A model generated the notes under the pieces. That model saw only the letters and a list, made by a program, of their open reading frames with translations, searched no databases and had not been told where the DNA came from. Below are positions 16,501-24,080 of a DNA stretch of 64,000 nt, piece by piece. The position numbers and the translations under genes were made by a program. Source of the DNA: Pseudonocardia oroxyli (lineage in GTDB: Bacteria > Actinomycetota > Actinomycetes > Mycobacteriales > Pseudonocardiaceae); assembly GCF_900102195.1 (NCBI RefSeq), contig NZ_FNBE01000017.1, positions 1 through 64,000 on the forward strand, in the 5' to 3' direction. Every line of letters starts with the position of its first letter. Position 1 is the first letter of the stretch.

Positions 16501-17898
16501 GAGGCGGTGGACGCACCCTCCCGCGAGGCCGCGCTCGCCCGGGCCGTCGAGGCGGGGCGGGCGGCCACCGAGGCGGTCGGCGAGCGGCGCAGCGCGGTGG
16601 CGGCCGCGGAGGCGGAGGTCGTGCGCCACCCGGAGGGCGGGGACCTCCCGGACCCCGTGCCGGACACCGTCGAGGCGGCGCTGGCCGGCGCGGCCGAGGC
16701 GGAGGACGAGCGGGCGGGCCACCGTGCCGCCGCCGAACGGTCCCGCAGCGAGCTGGAGCTCGTCGGCGGGCTGCGGGCCGAGGCTCGGGAGCGGGTCACC
16801 GGGCTGGCGCACCAGGGCGAGCTGCTGGGCGTGGCGCCCGCGGCGGACGTGCCCGCGGCGCCGGAGCCGGCGGAGCCGCTCACGGTCGCGGACGCGCGGG
16901 AGGCGGTCGTCGCCCTCCGCGAGCAGCTCGACGCCACCGCCGCCGCCGTCCGACGTGCCCGCGCGGCCCTGGAGAAGGGCGCCCGGGAGATCGTCGTGTG
17001 GGCGTCGGTGGAGCGGTTCGCCCAGGTCAAGCCCGCGATCCGGGACCGCTTCCGGGTCCCGGACGTCGCCGGGGAGATCGGGCCCGTCGCGGCCGACCTC
17101 GCCGCCGAGCTGGAGCTGTTCGCGGAGAACGTGCGCATGCGCCTCGAGGAGCTGGAGGAGCACAAGTCCGTCGTGGTCACCGCGATGACCGGGATGGTCC
17201 GGCAGGCGCTGCGGTCGCTGGCGCGGGCCCAGTCGCTGTCCGAGCTGCCCGAGAACCTCGGTCCGTGGGCCGGACACCGGTTCCTCGACGTCGGGCCGCG
17301 ATCGGCGGTGGAGACGGCGGACGCGGTCGTCCGGGACCGCTGCGCCCGGCTGGTGGACGTGCTGACCGCCCGCGGCGCCGAGGTGCCCCGCGGCCAGGAG
17401 CTGCTCTGGCAGGCCACGAACGCCGTCGTCGGCGACGGGAACTGGCGGGCCCGGGTGCTCAAGCCGTCCACGGCGCTGGCGCTGGAACGGGTGTCGGTCG
17501 AGCGGATGCGCAAGTGGTCGGGCGGGGAGAAGGTCACCATCTCGCTGCTGCTGTTCTGCATGGTCGCGAAGCTGCGGGCCACCAGCCGCGGCCGGGACGT
17601 GCCGGGGCTGGGCGCGCTGCCGCTGGACAACCCGCTGGGCAAGGCGAACTACGTGGTGTTCCTGGACCTGCAGCGCAAGGTCGCCAACGCCAACGGCGTG
17701 CAGCTGATCTTCCTCACCGGCGTGGGTGACATGAAGGCGGTCGGCCGCTTCCCGAACGTCGTCCGGATGCGGAACGCGGCCCGCCGCGGCCGGGAGTACG
17801 TGCAGGTCGCGGAGCGGATCCAGGCCGAGGAGGATCCGGTGGGGGCGATCGACACCACCCGCATCCACCGGGACGACCCGGTCCTCACCCTGCTCTGA
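13531..17898 (+). CDS. SMC/MukB-like coiled-coil ATPase with Asn at the Walker B Glu position
   Basis: 1455 residues from GTG at 13531. The N-terminal head has the P-loop LRNGGGKST (Lys51). Two very long Ala/Glu/Arg coiled-coil arms follow, interrupted near residues 640-730 by a globular hinge-like part. The C-terminal head has the ABC signature WSGGEK (Ser1330) and a Walker B region LPLDNPLG (Asp1366, Asn1367), where SMC and MukB proteins have Asp-Glu. The end FPNVVRMRN resembles the closing strand of MukB/JetC heads. With its two partners it should form a DNA-entrapping, possibly loop-extruding complex. Loss of the catalytic Glu predicts slow or altered ATP hydrolysis. No JetD/MksG-like nuclease is encoded nearby. 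Confidence 0.8.
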   Translation: MSAPVMWKISRVRIDRMGPSAARFLDVTLDFTDAERKPVDSILWLRNGGGKSTVLSLICALIRPARRDFLATAATGKHLEDYVLGADTGHVVVEWSGPGGRLVTGAVYEWADRAQPADPNREHDRLGARWYLFREVDDRVALDRLPLAERLTQKDFVAALRAWDTVPGAGVVVTDRQDRWAQALDEHGLDPAIFNALLQMNATEGGIEGQFQFRNADQFVRYLLELIVDPEVPGQVSQILEKVRAGLAERPELLADQAFATEAVPLVRALAESRDALTGAEEAERALAERAAALAGAIAAGVSRARREEAEHADRAEEIGGEAAEHRDRAALAEGRSAALHGLAARYRLAAAQEELARAREAQTRTARTEAAWRGVGELLRLRAARDRVTSLEEQLAAATAEAEPLRVRLAQAAADLARALDAALAEHTARADELDARLAAAREAETAARAAVRRSTAEEGRLSGELAAAQRTLADVDESIAAAVRAGHLEADEDVAVAADRHRTADAEAAVELGRLVEERAALRERREELRAATEALVAERRTLTETHTADTARAAELRERAAALAAEERLAALAGGGTVDPVAEAGDLDELLTAAIARTERRRVELAVEGAEDERALDALAATELLPPALDLDRARQAVEAAGIAVTTGWRHLADSVAPARHEAVREAAPALVAGLLVHDPADRGAALEAVHGAGLRPTSMIVVSTTAALQAVVDGEAAAAHAVVRPAPALTDRAASGPEITARERARAGRAGADAELAAERERDADLRRRVRDLRADCPPGTLAALDRSIAEAAAGLSRVAADDQRVAQDLAAADAAEEALDARRSAAEEVRRAAAVAGAVLAGLAERLRTAEPVRQRARALPAEIAAARAAGEEAARTEETAQREAREAEESGGATRRALADLRAERDRLGEVGEVGAGPVPDLGEARRAHESAEQAYRREVSDSALAASLAEARRVLADPGGPSAQVAALDSAVRAAAEELLGAPEAVDAPSREAALARAVEAGRAATEAVGERRSAVAAAEAEVVRHPEGGDLPDPVPDTVEAALAGAAEAEDERAGHRAAAERSRSELELVGGLRAEARERVTGLAHQGELLGVAPAADVPAAPEPAEPLTVADAREAVVALREQLDATAAAVRRARAALEKGAREIVVWASVERFAQVKPAIRDRFRVPDVAGEIGPVAADLAAELELFAENVRMRLEELEEHKSVVVTAMTGMVRQALRSLARAQSLSELPENLGPWAGHRFLDVGPRSAVETADAVVRDRCARLVDVLTARGAEVPRGQELLWQATNAVVGDGNWRARVLKPSTALALERVSVERMRKWSGGEKVTISLLLFCMVAKLRATSRGRDVPGLGALPLDNPLGKANYVVFLDLQRKVANANGVQLIFLTGVGDMKAVGRFPNVVRMRNAARRGREYVQVAERIQAEEDPVGAIDTTRIHRDDPVLTLL

Positions 17899-17915
17899 CC
17901 CCACAAGATCGCGAT

Positions 17916-17957
17916 CTGCGGTCCACAGGTGCCGGATCCGGCACCTGTGGACCGCAG
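17916..17957. repeat. Perfect 42-base palindrome between convergent genes
   Basis: CTGCGGTCCACAGGTGCC, GGATCC, then the exact complement. A looser outer layer of GATCGCGAT/GCGATC extends it to about 17908-17965. It stands between the ends of the SMC-like gene and xylulokinase, so it could terminate both transcripts. It is not of the 40-base type A/B sequence. Confidence 0.85.
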
Positions 17958-17984
17958 CCCGCGATCAGAGCCGATCAGAGCCGG

Positions 17985-19364
17985 TCAGAGTCGGGGCAGG
18001 GGGTGTGCGGCGGCCTCGCGGTAGCGCTCCTCCAGGCCCTTCGTCAGGGTGCCCTCGTGCACCCGCGACCCGCCGCTCTCCCAGGTGGGGAGCGTGCCGG
18101 TGGCCACCCAGGCCGCCTGTCGCGCCGCGCCGTCCGCGACGTACTCGCCCGGCTCCGGGACCACGACCGGGACGCCGAACACGGTGGGCGCGATGCGCCG
18201 GACGGCCTCGGAGCGGGCGGCGCCGCCGATCAGCCGGACCGCCGCGGGCCGCACGCCGACGGCGGCGAGGGCGTCGATGCCCACCTTCTGTCCGCTCAGC
18301 ATGCCCTCGACGGCAGCGCGCGCGAGGTGCGCGGGGGTGCCGTTGGCCAGGGTCACGCCGTGGACGGAGCCGGTGGCGTCGGGCAGGTTCGGGGTGCGCT
18401 CGCCCTCCAGGTACGGGACCAGGACGAGGCCGTCGGCGCCGGGCGGGGCGGACAGGGCGAGGTCGGACAGGGTGGCGTGGTCGACGCCGAGGAGCCTGCC
18501 CGCGGCGTCGAGCACGCGGGCGGCGTTCAACGTCACGACGAGGGGGAGGAACGCCCCGGTCGCGTCCGCGAAGCCGGCGATCGTGCCGGACGGGTCGGCG
18601 CCCTGGCGGTCCCCGCGCGCGGACACCACCCCGGACGTCCCGAGCGAGACGATCACGTCGTCTCCCGCGCCGAGGCCCAGCGCGGCCCCGGCGTTGTCCC
18701 CGGCGCCCGCGCCGAGCCGGAAGCCCGGACCCGCCACGGACTCGGCGGGCCCGAGCACCCGGGGCAGGACGACGTCGTCCCGGCCGAGGCCGCGCCGCAG
18801 CAGGTCGCGGCGGTACTCGCCGGTCGAGGCGTCGAAGTACCCGGTGCCCGAGGCGTCCGACCGGTCGGTGACCAGGTCCTCCAGGTCCGTCGACCCGGAG
18901 AGCCGCCAGGTCAGCCAGTCGTGGGGCAGGCACACGGCGGCGACCCGGGCGGCGTGGTCCGGTTCGTGCTCGGCGAGCCAGCGCAGCTTGGTCACCGTGA
19001 TCGACGCGACGGGCACGGTGCCGGTGGCGTCCGCCCACGCCTGGGCCCCCAGCTCCTCGACCAGCGCCGCCGCGGCCCCCGCCGACCGCGTGTCGTTCCA
19101 CAGCAGCGCGGGCCGCACGACCTCGCCCGCCGCGTCCAGGCACACCATGCCGTGCTGCTGCCCGGCGACGCTCACGGCGGCGACGTCCTCCAGCCCGCCC
19201 GCCTGGGCGAGCGCCTCCTGCAGCGCCGTCCACCAGTGCCGCGGGTCGATCTCGGTGCCGTCGGGGTGGGCCGCCTTGCCGGAGCGGACCAGCTCCCCGG
19301 ACTCGGCGTCCCGGACGACGACCTTGCAGGACTGGGTGGAGGAGTCGACACCGGCGACGAGCAT
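17985..19364 (-). CDS. xylB: Xylulokinase (FGGY family)
   Basis: 459 residues. It phosphorylates D-xylulose with ATP, the step between xylose isomerase and the pentose phosphate pathway. The N-terminal strand VAGVDSSTQSCKVVV, AGQQHGMVCLD, the loop LPHDWLTWRLSG with the catalytic Asp region and GAGDNAGAALGLG are typical; the second FGGY segment is RLIGGAARSEAVRRI. Length is slightly under the common about 480-500. It is the only sugar kinase here. The xylose transport operon starts 44 kb away, and a uronate-dehydrogenase-like gene diverges from its 5' end, 26 bases off. Confidence 0.88.
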   Translation of the reverse strand: MLVAGVDSSTQSCKVVVRDAESGELVRSGKAAHPDGTEIDPRHWWTALQEALAQAGGLEDVAAVSVAGQQHGMVCLDAAGEVVRPALLWNDTRSAGAAAALVEELGAQAWADATGTVPVASITVTKLRWLAEHEPDHAARVAAVCLPHDWLTWRLSGSTDLEDLVTDRSDASGTGYFDASTGEYRRDLLRRGLGRDDVVLPRVLGPAESVAGPGFRLGAGAGDNAGAALGLGAGDDVIVSLGTSGVVSARGDRQGADPSGTIAGFADATGAFLPLVVTLNAARVLDAAGRLLGVDHATLSDLALSAPPGADGLVLVPYLEGERTPNLPDATGSVHGVTLANGTPAHLARAAVEGMLSGQKVGIDALAAVGVRPAAVRLIGGAARSEAVRRIAPTVFGVPVVVPEPGEYVADGAARQAAWVATGTLPTWESGGSRVHEGTLTKGLEERYREAAAHPLPRL

Positions 19365-19390
19365 GCCGACACCCTGCCAGGATCAGGCGC

Positions 19391-20152
19391 GTGGAACGAG
19401 TACTGATCACGGGTGCGGCCGGACGGATCGGCGGAATGCTGCGCGAGCGGCTGACGGGTGTCGAGCTGCGGCTGCTCGATGTGGAACCGGCCGGGAGCGG
19501 GTCCATCGTCGCCGGCGTCACCGATCCCGACGCGATGCTGGAGGCGTGCACCGGCGTGGACGCGGTGGTGCACCTGGGCGGGATCTCCGGTGAGGACACG
19601 TGGGAGCGGATCCGGGACGTCAACATCGAGGGCACCTACGGCGTCTTCGAGGCGGCCCGGCGGGCGGGGGTGCGGCGGGTCGTGTACGCCTCCAGCAACC
19701 ACGCGGTCGGCTTCTGGCCGAACCCCACCGAGAACGCCCCCGAGCTGCCCGACGACCTGGCCCCGCGCCCCGACACCTTCTACGGCGTGAGCAAGGTCCT
19801 CGGCGAGGCGCTCGGCGCGCTCTACCACGACCGGCACGGGATGGACGTGGTCTGCCTGCGGATCGGCAGCTGCTTCCCCGCGCCCCGCGACCTGCGCGGG
19901 CTCGCGACCTGGCTCTCGCCCGGCGACTGCGCCCGGCTCGTGCACGCGGCCCTGACCTGCGAGAACCCCGGCTTCCGCACGGTCTGGGGGATCTCGGCGA
20001 ACACCCGCCGCACCTGGTCCCTCGCGGGCGGAGCAGCGATCGGCTACCACCCGCAGGACGACGCCGAGGTCTTCGCCGCGCAGCTCACCGCGGGCTCCCC
20101 GGAACGCGAGGAGGCCGGCCGCCGCTACGTCGGCGGCGCCTTCACGTTGTGA
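19391..20152 (+). CDS. NAD-dependent epimerase/dehydratase family, uronate dehydrogenase-like
   Basis: 253 residues from GTG at 19391. The extended-SDR motif ITGAAGRIGG binds NAD, YASSNHAVGFWP matches the uronate dehydrogenase substrate loop, and FYGVSKVLGE holds the YxxxK pair. Uronate dehydrogenases oxidise glucuronate or galacturonate to aldarolactones. The SSNHAVG stretch makes this the best guess; another sugar epimerase is possible. Its divergence from xylB suggests a plant-sugar use locus. Confidence 0.75.
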   Translation: MERVLITGAAGRIGGMLRERLTGVELRLLDVEPAGSGSIVAGVTDPDAMLEACTGVDAVVHLGGISGEDTWERIRDVNIEGTYGVFEAARRAGVRRVVYASSNHAVGFWPNPTENAPELPDDLAPRPDTFYGVSKVLGEALGALYHDRHGMDVVCLRIGSCFPAPRDLRGLATWLSPGDCARLVHAALTCENPGFRTVWGISANTRRTWSLAGGAAIGYHPQDDAEVFAAQLTAGSPEREEAGRRYVGGAFTL

Positions 20153-20155
20153 GCG

Positions 20156-21577
20156 CTACAGCGCCATGGCGTCGGTCCACAGCCGCGCGCTGCGTCCGGT
20201 GAGGACGTCGAGGAGGGCACCGGCCTGCGCGTCGGTGAGCGAGGCGACGTAGTCGACCACGGCGCGGCCGCGGGCCAGGTGGGGGACCTCGGCCGCCGGG
20301 ACGTCGAGCCGCGCGTACTGCTCGCGGGCCAGCTCGACGAGATCGTGCAGCCGGGGCGGCAGGGCGGGGGAGTGGGTGTCGCCGAGCCAGTCGTGCAGGG
20401 CGCCCACCAGCCCGGTGACGACCGTCGCCTGGCCGCGCTGGTGCGAGGCCAGGTCCGCGCGGAGAAGCACGAACTGCTGGTGCACGAACTTCAGCACGGC
20501 GACCTCGTGCCACTGCGCCTCGCCCAGCACCACGTGGGCGGCGCGGACCGGGGGATCGGCGAGCACCCGGATCCCCCCGACCAGCCGGGCGGTCCAGCGC
20601 GCGGAAAACTCGGCGACGGCGCGCTCGGCGGCCATCGACCCGTCGAAGGGCAGCGCGAGCAGCCCGTCGACCAGCTCGTCCCGCACCCGGGCGACGGCGG
20701 CGGCGAACGCGTCGTCGGAGTAGATCCACGCCTCCCGCTCGGCCATCCGCCGCCGCAGCCGTTCGAGCGCGGCGCCGGGCCCCGACGAGGGGTGCGTCTC
20801 CCACCCGCGCAGCTCGGCCGCCACCCCGGCCTGCTGCAGGACGCCGACCCGGTGGAAGTCCTCGACGTCGTGGATGGCGTAGGCGATGTCGTCCGCGGTG
20901 TCCATCACCGACGCCTCGACGGTCTGCTCCCACGGCCCCACCGGGAAGGGGCGGCGCGCGGCGACCAGCTCGTCGAGCTCGGTGTCGTAGGCGGAGAACT
21001 TGCCGACCGCGCCGCGCGGCGGCAGCGCGGCCGTGCCCGGGTGCGGGTCCGGGTAGGTCAGCCGCGTCCACGGGTACTTCAGCACGGCGGCGCGCACGGC
21101 CGCGGTGAGGCCGAGGCCGGTGCGGCCCGGCCCGTGCAGGTCGATCGTGGTGAGGATGCGGAAGGACTGGGCGTTGCCCTCGAAGCCGTCGGAGAGCCCG
21201 AGGCGGTCGCGGGCGATCCGGTCGAGGACCTGTTCGCCGAGGTGGCCGAACGGCGGGTGCCCGAGGTCGTGGGCGAGCGCGGCGGCCTCCACGACGTCCG
21301 GGTCGCACCCGCCGAGCTTCTCGACGAGCGCGGAGGACTCCGCACCCACGTGCTCGGCGATCGCCCGGGCCACCTGCGCGACCTGCAGCGAGTGCGTGAG
21401 CCGGTTGTGCAGCAGGAGCCCGGACCCGTTGGGGCTGACCACCTGCGTGACGCCGGCGAGGCGGGCGAAGAAGGGTGAGGCCGCGATCCGGTCGCGGTCC
21501 ACCCGGAAGGGCGAGCTCGCGATCCCGGCCCCGGTCTCCGCGGCCCCCGCCGACCGCTCCTCCCGCCCCACACCCAT
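20156..21577 (-). CDS. dgt: Deoxyguanosinetriphosphate triphosphohydrolase-like HD protein
   Basis: 473 residues. Cleaves dNTPs to nucleoside and triphosphate in the cytosol. HD-domain metal ligands are visible: HNRLTHSLQVAQVARAI, then AALAHDLGHPPFGHLGE, and DTADDIAYAIHDVEDF. The dGTPase-specific FEGNAQSFRILTTID stretch follows the HD core. The length fits the long dGTPase-like branch of actinobacteria. It converges on the uronate-dehydrogenase-like gene with only three bases between stops, leaving no room for a terminator. Confidence 0.9.
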   Translation of the reverse strand: MGVGREERSAGAAETGAGIASSPFRVDRDRIAASPFFARLAGVTQVVSPNGSGLLLHNRLTHSLQVAQVARAIAEHVGAESSALVEKLGGCDPDVVEAAALAHDLGHPPFGHLGEQVLDRIARDRLGLSDGFEGNAQSFRILTTIDLHGPGRTGLGLTAAVRAAVLKYPWTRLTYPDPHPGTAALPPRGAVGKFSAYDTELDELVAARRPFPVGPWEQTVEASVMDTADDIAYAIHDVEDFHRVGVLQQAGVAAELRGWETHPSSGPGAALERLRRRMAEREAWIYSDDAFAAAVARVRDELVDGLLALPFDGSMAAERAVAEFSARWTARLVGGIRVLADPPVRAAHVVLGEAQWHEVAVLKFVHQQFVLLRADLASHQRGQATVVTGLVGALHDWLGDTHSPALPPRLHDLVELAREQYARLDVPAAEVPHLARGRAVVDYVASLTDAQAGALLDVLTGRSARLWTDAMAL

Positions 21578-21605
21578 GCGCGCGAGAGTAGGCCGTGCGC
21601 CTCGG

Positions 21606-23012
21606 CTAGCCGACCCCGACCGGGGCCCGCTGCGGCCGGACCGTCGGGCGGACCAGGGCGAGGACCAGCAGCCCGCCCAGCAGGCCCGCGGCCCCGGCGA
21701 CGAGGTAGCCGTGCCGCAGCCCCTCCGCGACGGCCCCCGCCACCGCGCCGTGTCCCGCGGCGAGGGACTCGACGTCTCCCGCCGAGCGCTGGAACACCAG
21801 CCCGAGCACCGCCACCCCCAGGGCGAACCCGAGCTGGCGGGCGGTGTTGAGGGTGCCGGCCACCATGCCGCCGAGCTGCGGGGGCGCGGCGGACATCGCC
21901 GCGGCGGTGAGGGTCGGGATCGCCAGCCCGACCCCGATCCCGACGACCGCGAGCCCGGGCAGCAGCACCCACTGCGACGAGTCCTCCCGGACGAGGGCCT
22001 GCAGCCCCGACCCCACGCCGACCAGCAGCAGCCCGGTCCCGACCGTCCAGCGCGGCGAGACGCCCTGCAGCGCCCGCCCCGCGACCGCCGAGACGGCGAA
22101 GGAGCACACCGCCATCGGCAGCAGCGCGACGCCCGCGGCGATCGGCGTCAGGCCCAGGACGCCCTGCATCCACACCGAGGTGTAAGCGAGCATGGCGAAG
22201 GCCGCGGCCATCAGCAGCAGCCCTGCGGTGATCGTCGCGGTGAAGGAGGCCGAGCGGAACAGCGCCAGGTCCAGCAGCGGGTGGGCGGCGCGGCGCTCGA
22301 TCCACAGGAACACCGCGAGCGCCGCGGCCGCGAGCACGAGGAACGGTGCCGCCGCGGCCCAGCCGTGGGAGCCGGCCCGGATCAACGCGTAGGTCAGGCC
22401 GCCCGCGAAGACGGTGAACGCCAGGGTCCCGGGCACGTCCACCGTGACGCCCGGGCGGCGGGTCTCGGCGCACACCGCGAGCGTCAGGACGATGGTCACC
22501 ACCGAGACGGGCAGGTTGACGAGGAAGATCCACCGCCAGCCCGCGTGCTCGGTGAGCAGCCCGCCGACCAGCGGGCCGAGCGCGGAGCCCGCCCCGTTGA
22601 CCGCGCCCCACACGCCGAACGCGACGCCCCGGTCGCGGCCGTGGTAGGTGGCGTTGAGCATGGCCGTGGTCGTGGCGAACATCAGCGCGCCGCCGACGCC
22701 CTGCAGGCCCCGCGCGGTGATCAGGACGCTCGCGCTCGGGGCGAGCCCGCAGGCCAGCGACCCGAGGGAGAACAGGGCGAGGCCTGCGACGTAGGCCCGC
22801 CGCCGTCCGACGATGTCCGCGAGCGACCCGGCGCCGAGCAGCAGGGCGGCGAGGACGAGGGCGTAGACGTCCAGCACCCACTGCAGCGCGCTGAAGGAGG
22901 CCTGCAGGTCCGCGGCCATGTCCGGCAGCGCGACCGTCACGATCGTGACGTCGAGCAGGAGCATGAAGGATCCGAGACAGATGGCCACGAGCGGCCACCA
23001 CCGTGAAGTCAT
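21606..23012 (-). CDS. MFS drug exporter, 14-helix DHA2 (EmrB/QacA) type
   Basis: 468 residues from ATG at 23012; a longer open frame upstream overlaps the divergent regulator and is rejected. The first helix SFMLLLDVTIVTVALP, the motif A region GSLADIVGRRRAYV, and the motif C-like GPLVGGLLTEHAGWRWIF are all present, with about 14 hydrophobic segments. Such proteins export drugs or metabolites in exchange for protons; the substrate is unknown. It is divergent from a two-domain AsnC regulator 44 bases away, which probably controls it. Confidence 0.88.
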   Translation of the reverse strand: MTSRWWPLVAICLGSFMLLLDVTIVTVALPDMAADLQASFSALQWVLDVYALVLAALLLGAGSLADIVGRRRAYVAGLALFSLGSLACGLAPSASVLITARGLQGVGGALMFATTTAMLNATYHGRDRGVAFGVWGAVNGAGSALGPLVGGLLTEHAGWRWIFLVNLPVSVVTIVLTLAVCAETRRPGVTVDVPGTLAFTVFAGGLTYALIRAGSHGWAAAAPFLVLAAAALAVFLWIERRAAHPLLDLALFRSASFTATITAGLLLMAAAFAMLAYTSVWMQGVLGLTPIAAGVALLPMAVCSFAVSAVAGRALQGVSPRWTVGTGLLLVGVGSGLQALVREDSSQWVLLPGLAVVGIGVGLAIPTLTAAAMSAAPPQLGGMVAGTLNTARQLGFALGVAVLGLVFQRSAGDVESLAAGHGAVAGAVAEGLRHGYLVAGAAGLLGGLLVLALVRPTVRPQRAPVGVG

Positions 23013-23056
23013 GCGACGAGCATCGGGCTGTGGCCGCCGAAAGCGGCCTAGGATGG

Positions 23057-24022
23057 GTGACCGTGCAGAAATCCGACACGTTCGACGGCCTGGATCGAAG
23101 AATCCTGCATGCGCTGAGCATCGACGGCCGGGTCTCGTTCGCCCGGGTCGGCGAGGTGCTGGGGGTGTCGGACCGGACCGTCGCGCGGCGCTGGGCCCGG
23201 ATGCGGGAGTCGGACTCGGTGCGGCTGGTCGGGGCGCGCGGACCCGACCGTCCGGTGAGCGCACAGTGGATCATCCGGGTGCGGTGTCGGCCGGGCAGCG
23301 CCACCGAGGTCGCGCACGCCCTGGCGCGCCGCGAGGACACCCGGTGGGTCCAGCTGCTCTCCGGCGGCACCGAGATCAGCGCGAGCGTCCAGTCCTGGTC
23401 GGCCGAGGAGCGCGACGAGCTGATCCTGCAGCGCCTGCAGCGCACCGCCCAGGTCCAGACCGTGACCGCGCACAGCATCCTGCACGTCTTCACCGGCGGG
23501 CCGGACGTGTTCGCCGCCGTCGAGGTGCTGGAGGCGGCCGAGGTCGCCGCCCTCACCCCGGTCTTCCGGGAGCGCGCCACCGGGCTGACCGAGGCGGACC
23601 GCCCGCTGCTGCGCGTCCTGAGCCGGGACGGCCGCGCCCCCTACGCCGAGCTGGCCGCCGCCACCGGGTGGTCGGAGTCCACCGCGGCCCGCCGCCTCGA
23701 GGCCCTGCGCGGCGCGGGCCTGCTGTTCTTCGACCTGGATGTCGACGACCGGCGGCTCGGCTTCCACGCCCACACCCGCATGTGGCTGAGCGTCCCGCCC
23801 GCCCACCTGCTCGAGACGGGCCGGGCGATCGCCGCGCACCCGGAGGTCGCCTTCTGTGCGGCGACGACCGGCCGGTCGAACCTCACGGCGTCGGTCGTGT
23901 GCCGCGACGAGGCCGACCTCTTCCGGTACCTCACCGAACGCGTCGGCGCCCTGTCCGCCGTGTCGGACGTCGAGACCGGTCCGATCATGCGCACGGTGAA
24001 ACGGGCGGGCGCCTACCCCTGA
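23057..24022 (+). CDS. Tandem Lrp/AsnC-family regulator
   Basis: 321 residues from GTG at 23057 (another GTG follows at 23063). It consists of two AsnC units: DRRILHALSIDGRVSFARVGEVLGVSDRTVARR opens the first, and RPLLRVLSRDGRAPYAELAAATGWSESTAARR opens the second. Each HTH is followed by a RAM-like sensing region. Most Lrp/AsnC proteins are about 150 residues, so this is a fused duplication, a form seen in actinobacteria. It probably represses the divergent MFS exporter and responds to a small molecule, perhaps an amino acid; that is inferred from position only. Confidence 0.85.
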   Translation: MTVQKSDTFDGLDRRILHALSIDGRVSFARVGEVLGVSDRTVARRWARMRESDSVRLVGARGPDRPVSAQWIIRVRCRPGSATEVAHALARREDTRWVQLLSGGTEISASVQSWSAEERDELILQRLQRTAQVQTVTAHSILHVFTGGPDVFAAVEVLEAAEVAALTPVFRERATGLTEADRPLLRVLSRDGRAPYAELAAATGWSESTAARRLEALRGAGLLFFDLDVDDRRLGFHAHTRMWLSVPPAHLLETGRAIAAHPEVAFCAATTGRSNLTASVVCRDEADLFRYLTERVGALSAVSDVETGPIMRTVKRAGAYP

Positions 24023-24040
24023 CCTGCGCCTTCGGCGCTC

Positions 24041-24080
24041 GTGCGTGGTAAGTGGTGCTCCAGCACCACTTACCACTCAC
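24041..24080. repeat. Palindromic repeat, type B
   Basis: A 40-base palindrome with arms GTGCGTGGTAAGTGGTGCT and AGCACCACTTACCACTCAC. It has the same length, outer GTGxG/CxCAC ends and central CTC as type A, but different paired arms. It lies between the convergent AsnC-like and P450 genes and supplies the P450 stop codon (TGA, minus strand, 24077-24079). Confidence 0.88.

Noticed and set aside
13426..17904. A 1492-codon open frame antisense to the SMC-like gene
   Set aside because: It mirrors the high-GC codon pattern of the plus-strand gene, shows Gly/Arg/Leu-rich residues without motifs, and the plus strand has P-loop and ABC signature. Similar antisense frames over recB, recC and the helicase were rejected for the same reason.
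17899..17984. Possible JetD/MksG nuclease gene after the SMC cassette
   Set aside because: Only 86 bases separate the SMC-like stop from the convergent xylulokinase stop, and upstream is YggT; no TOPRIM-like frame was found near the cassette.
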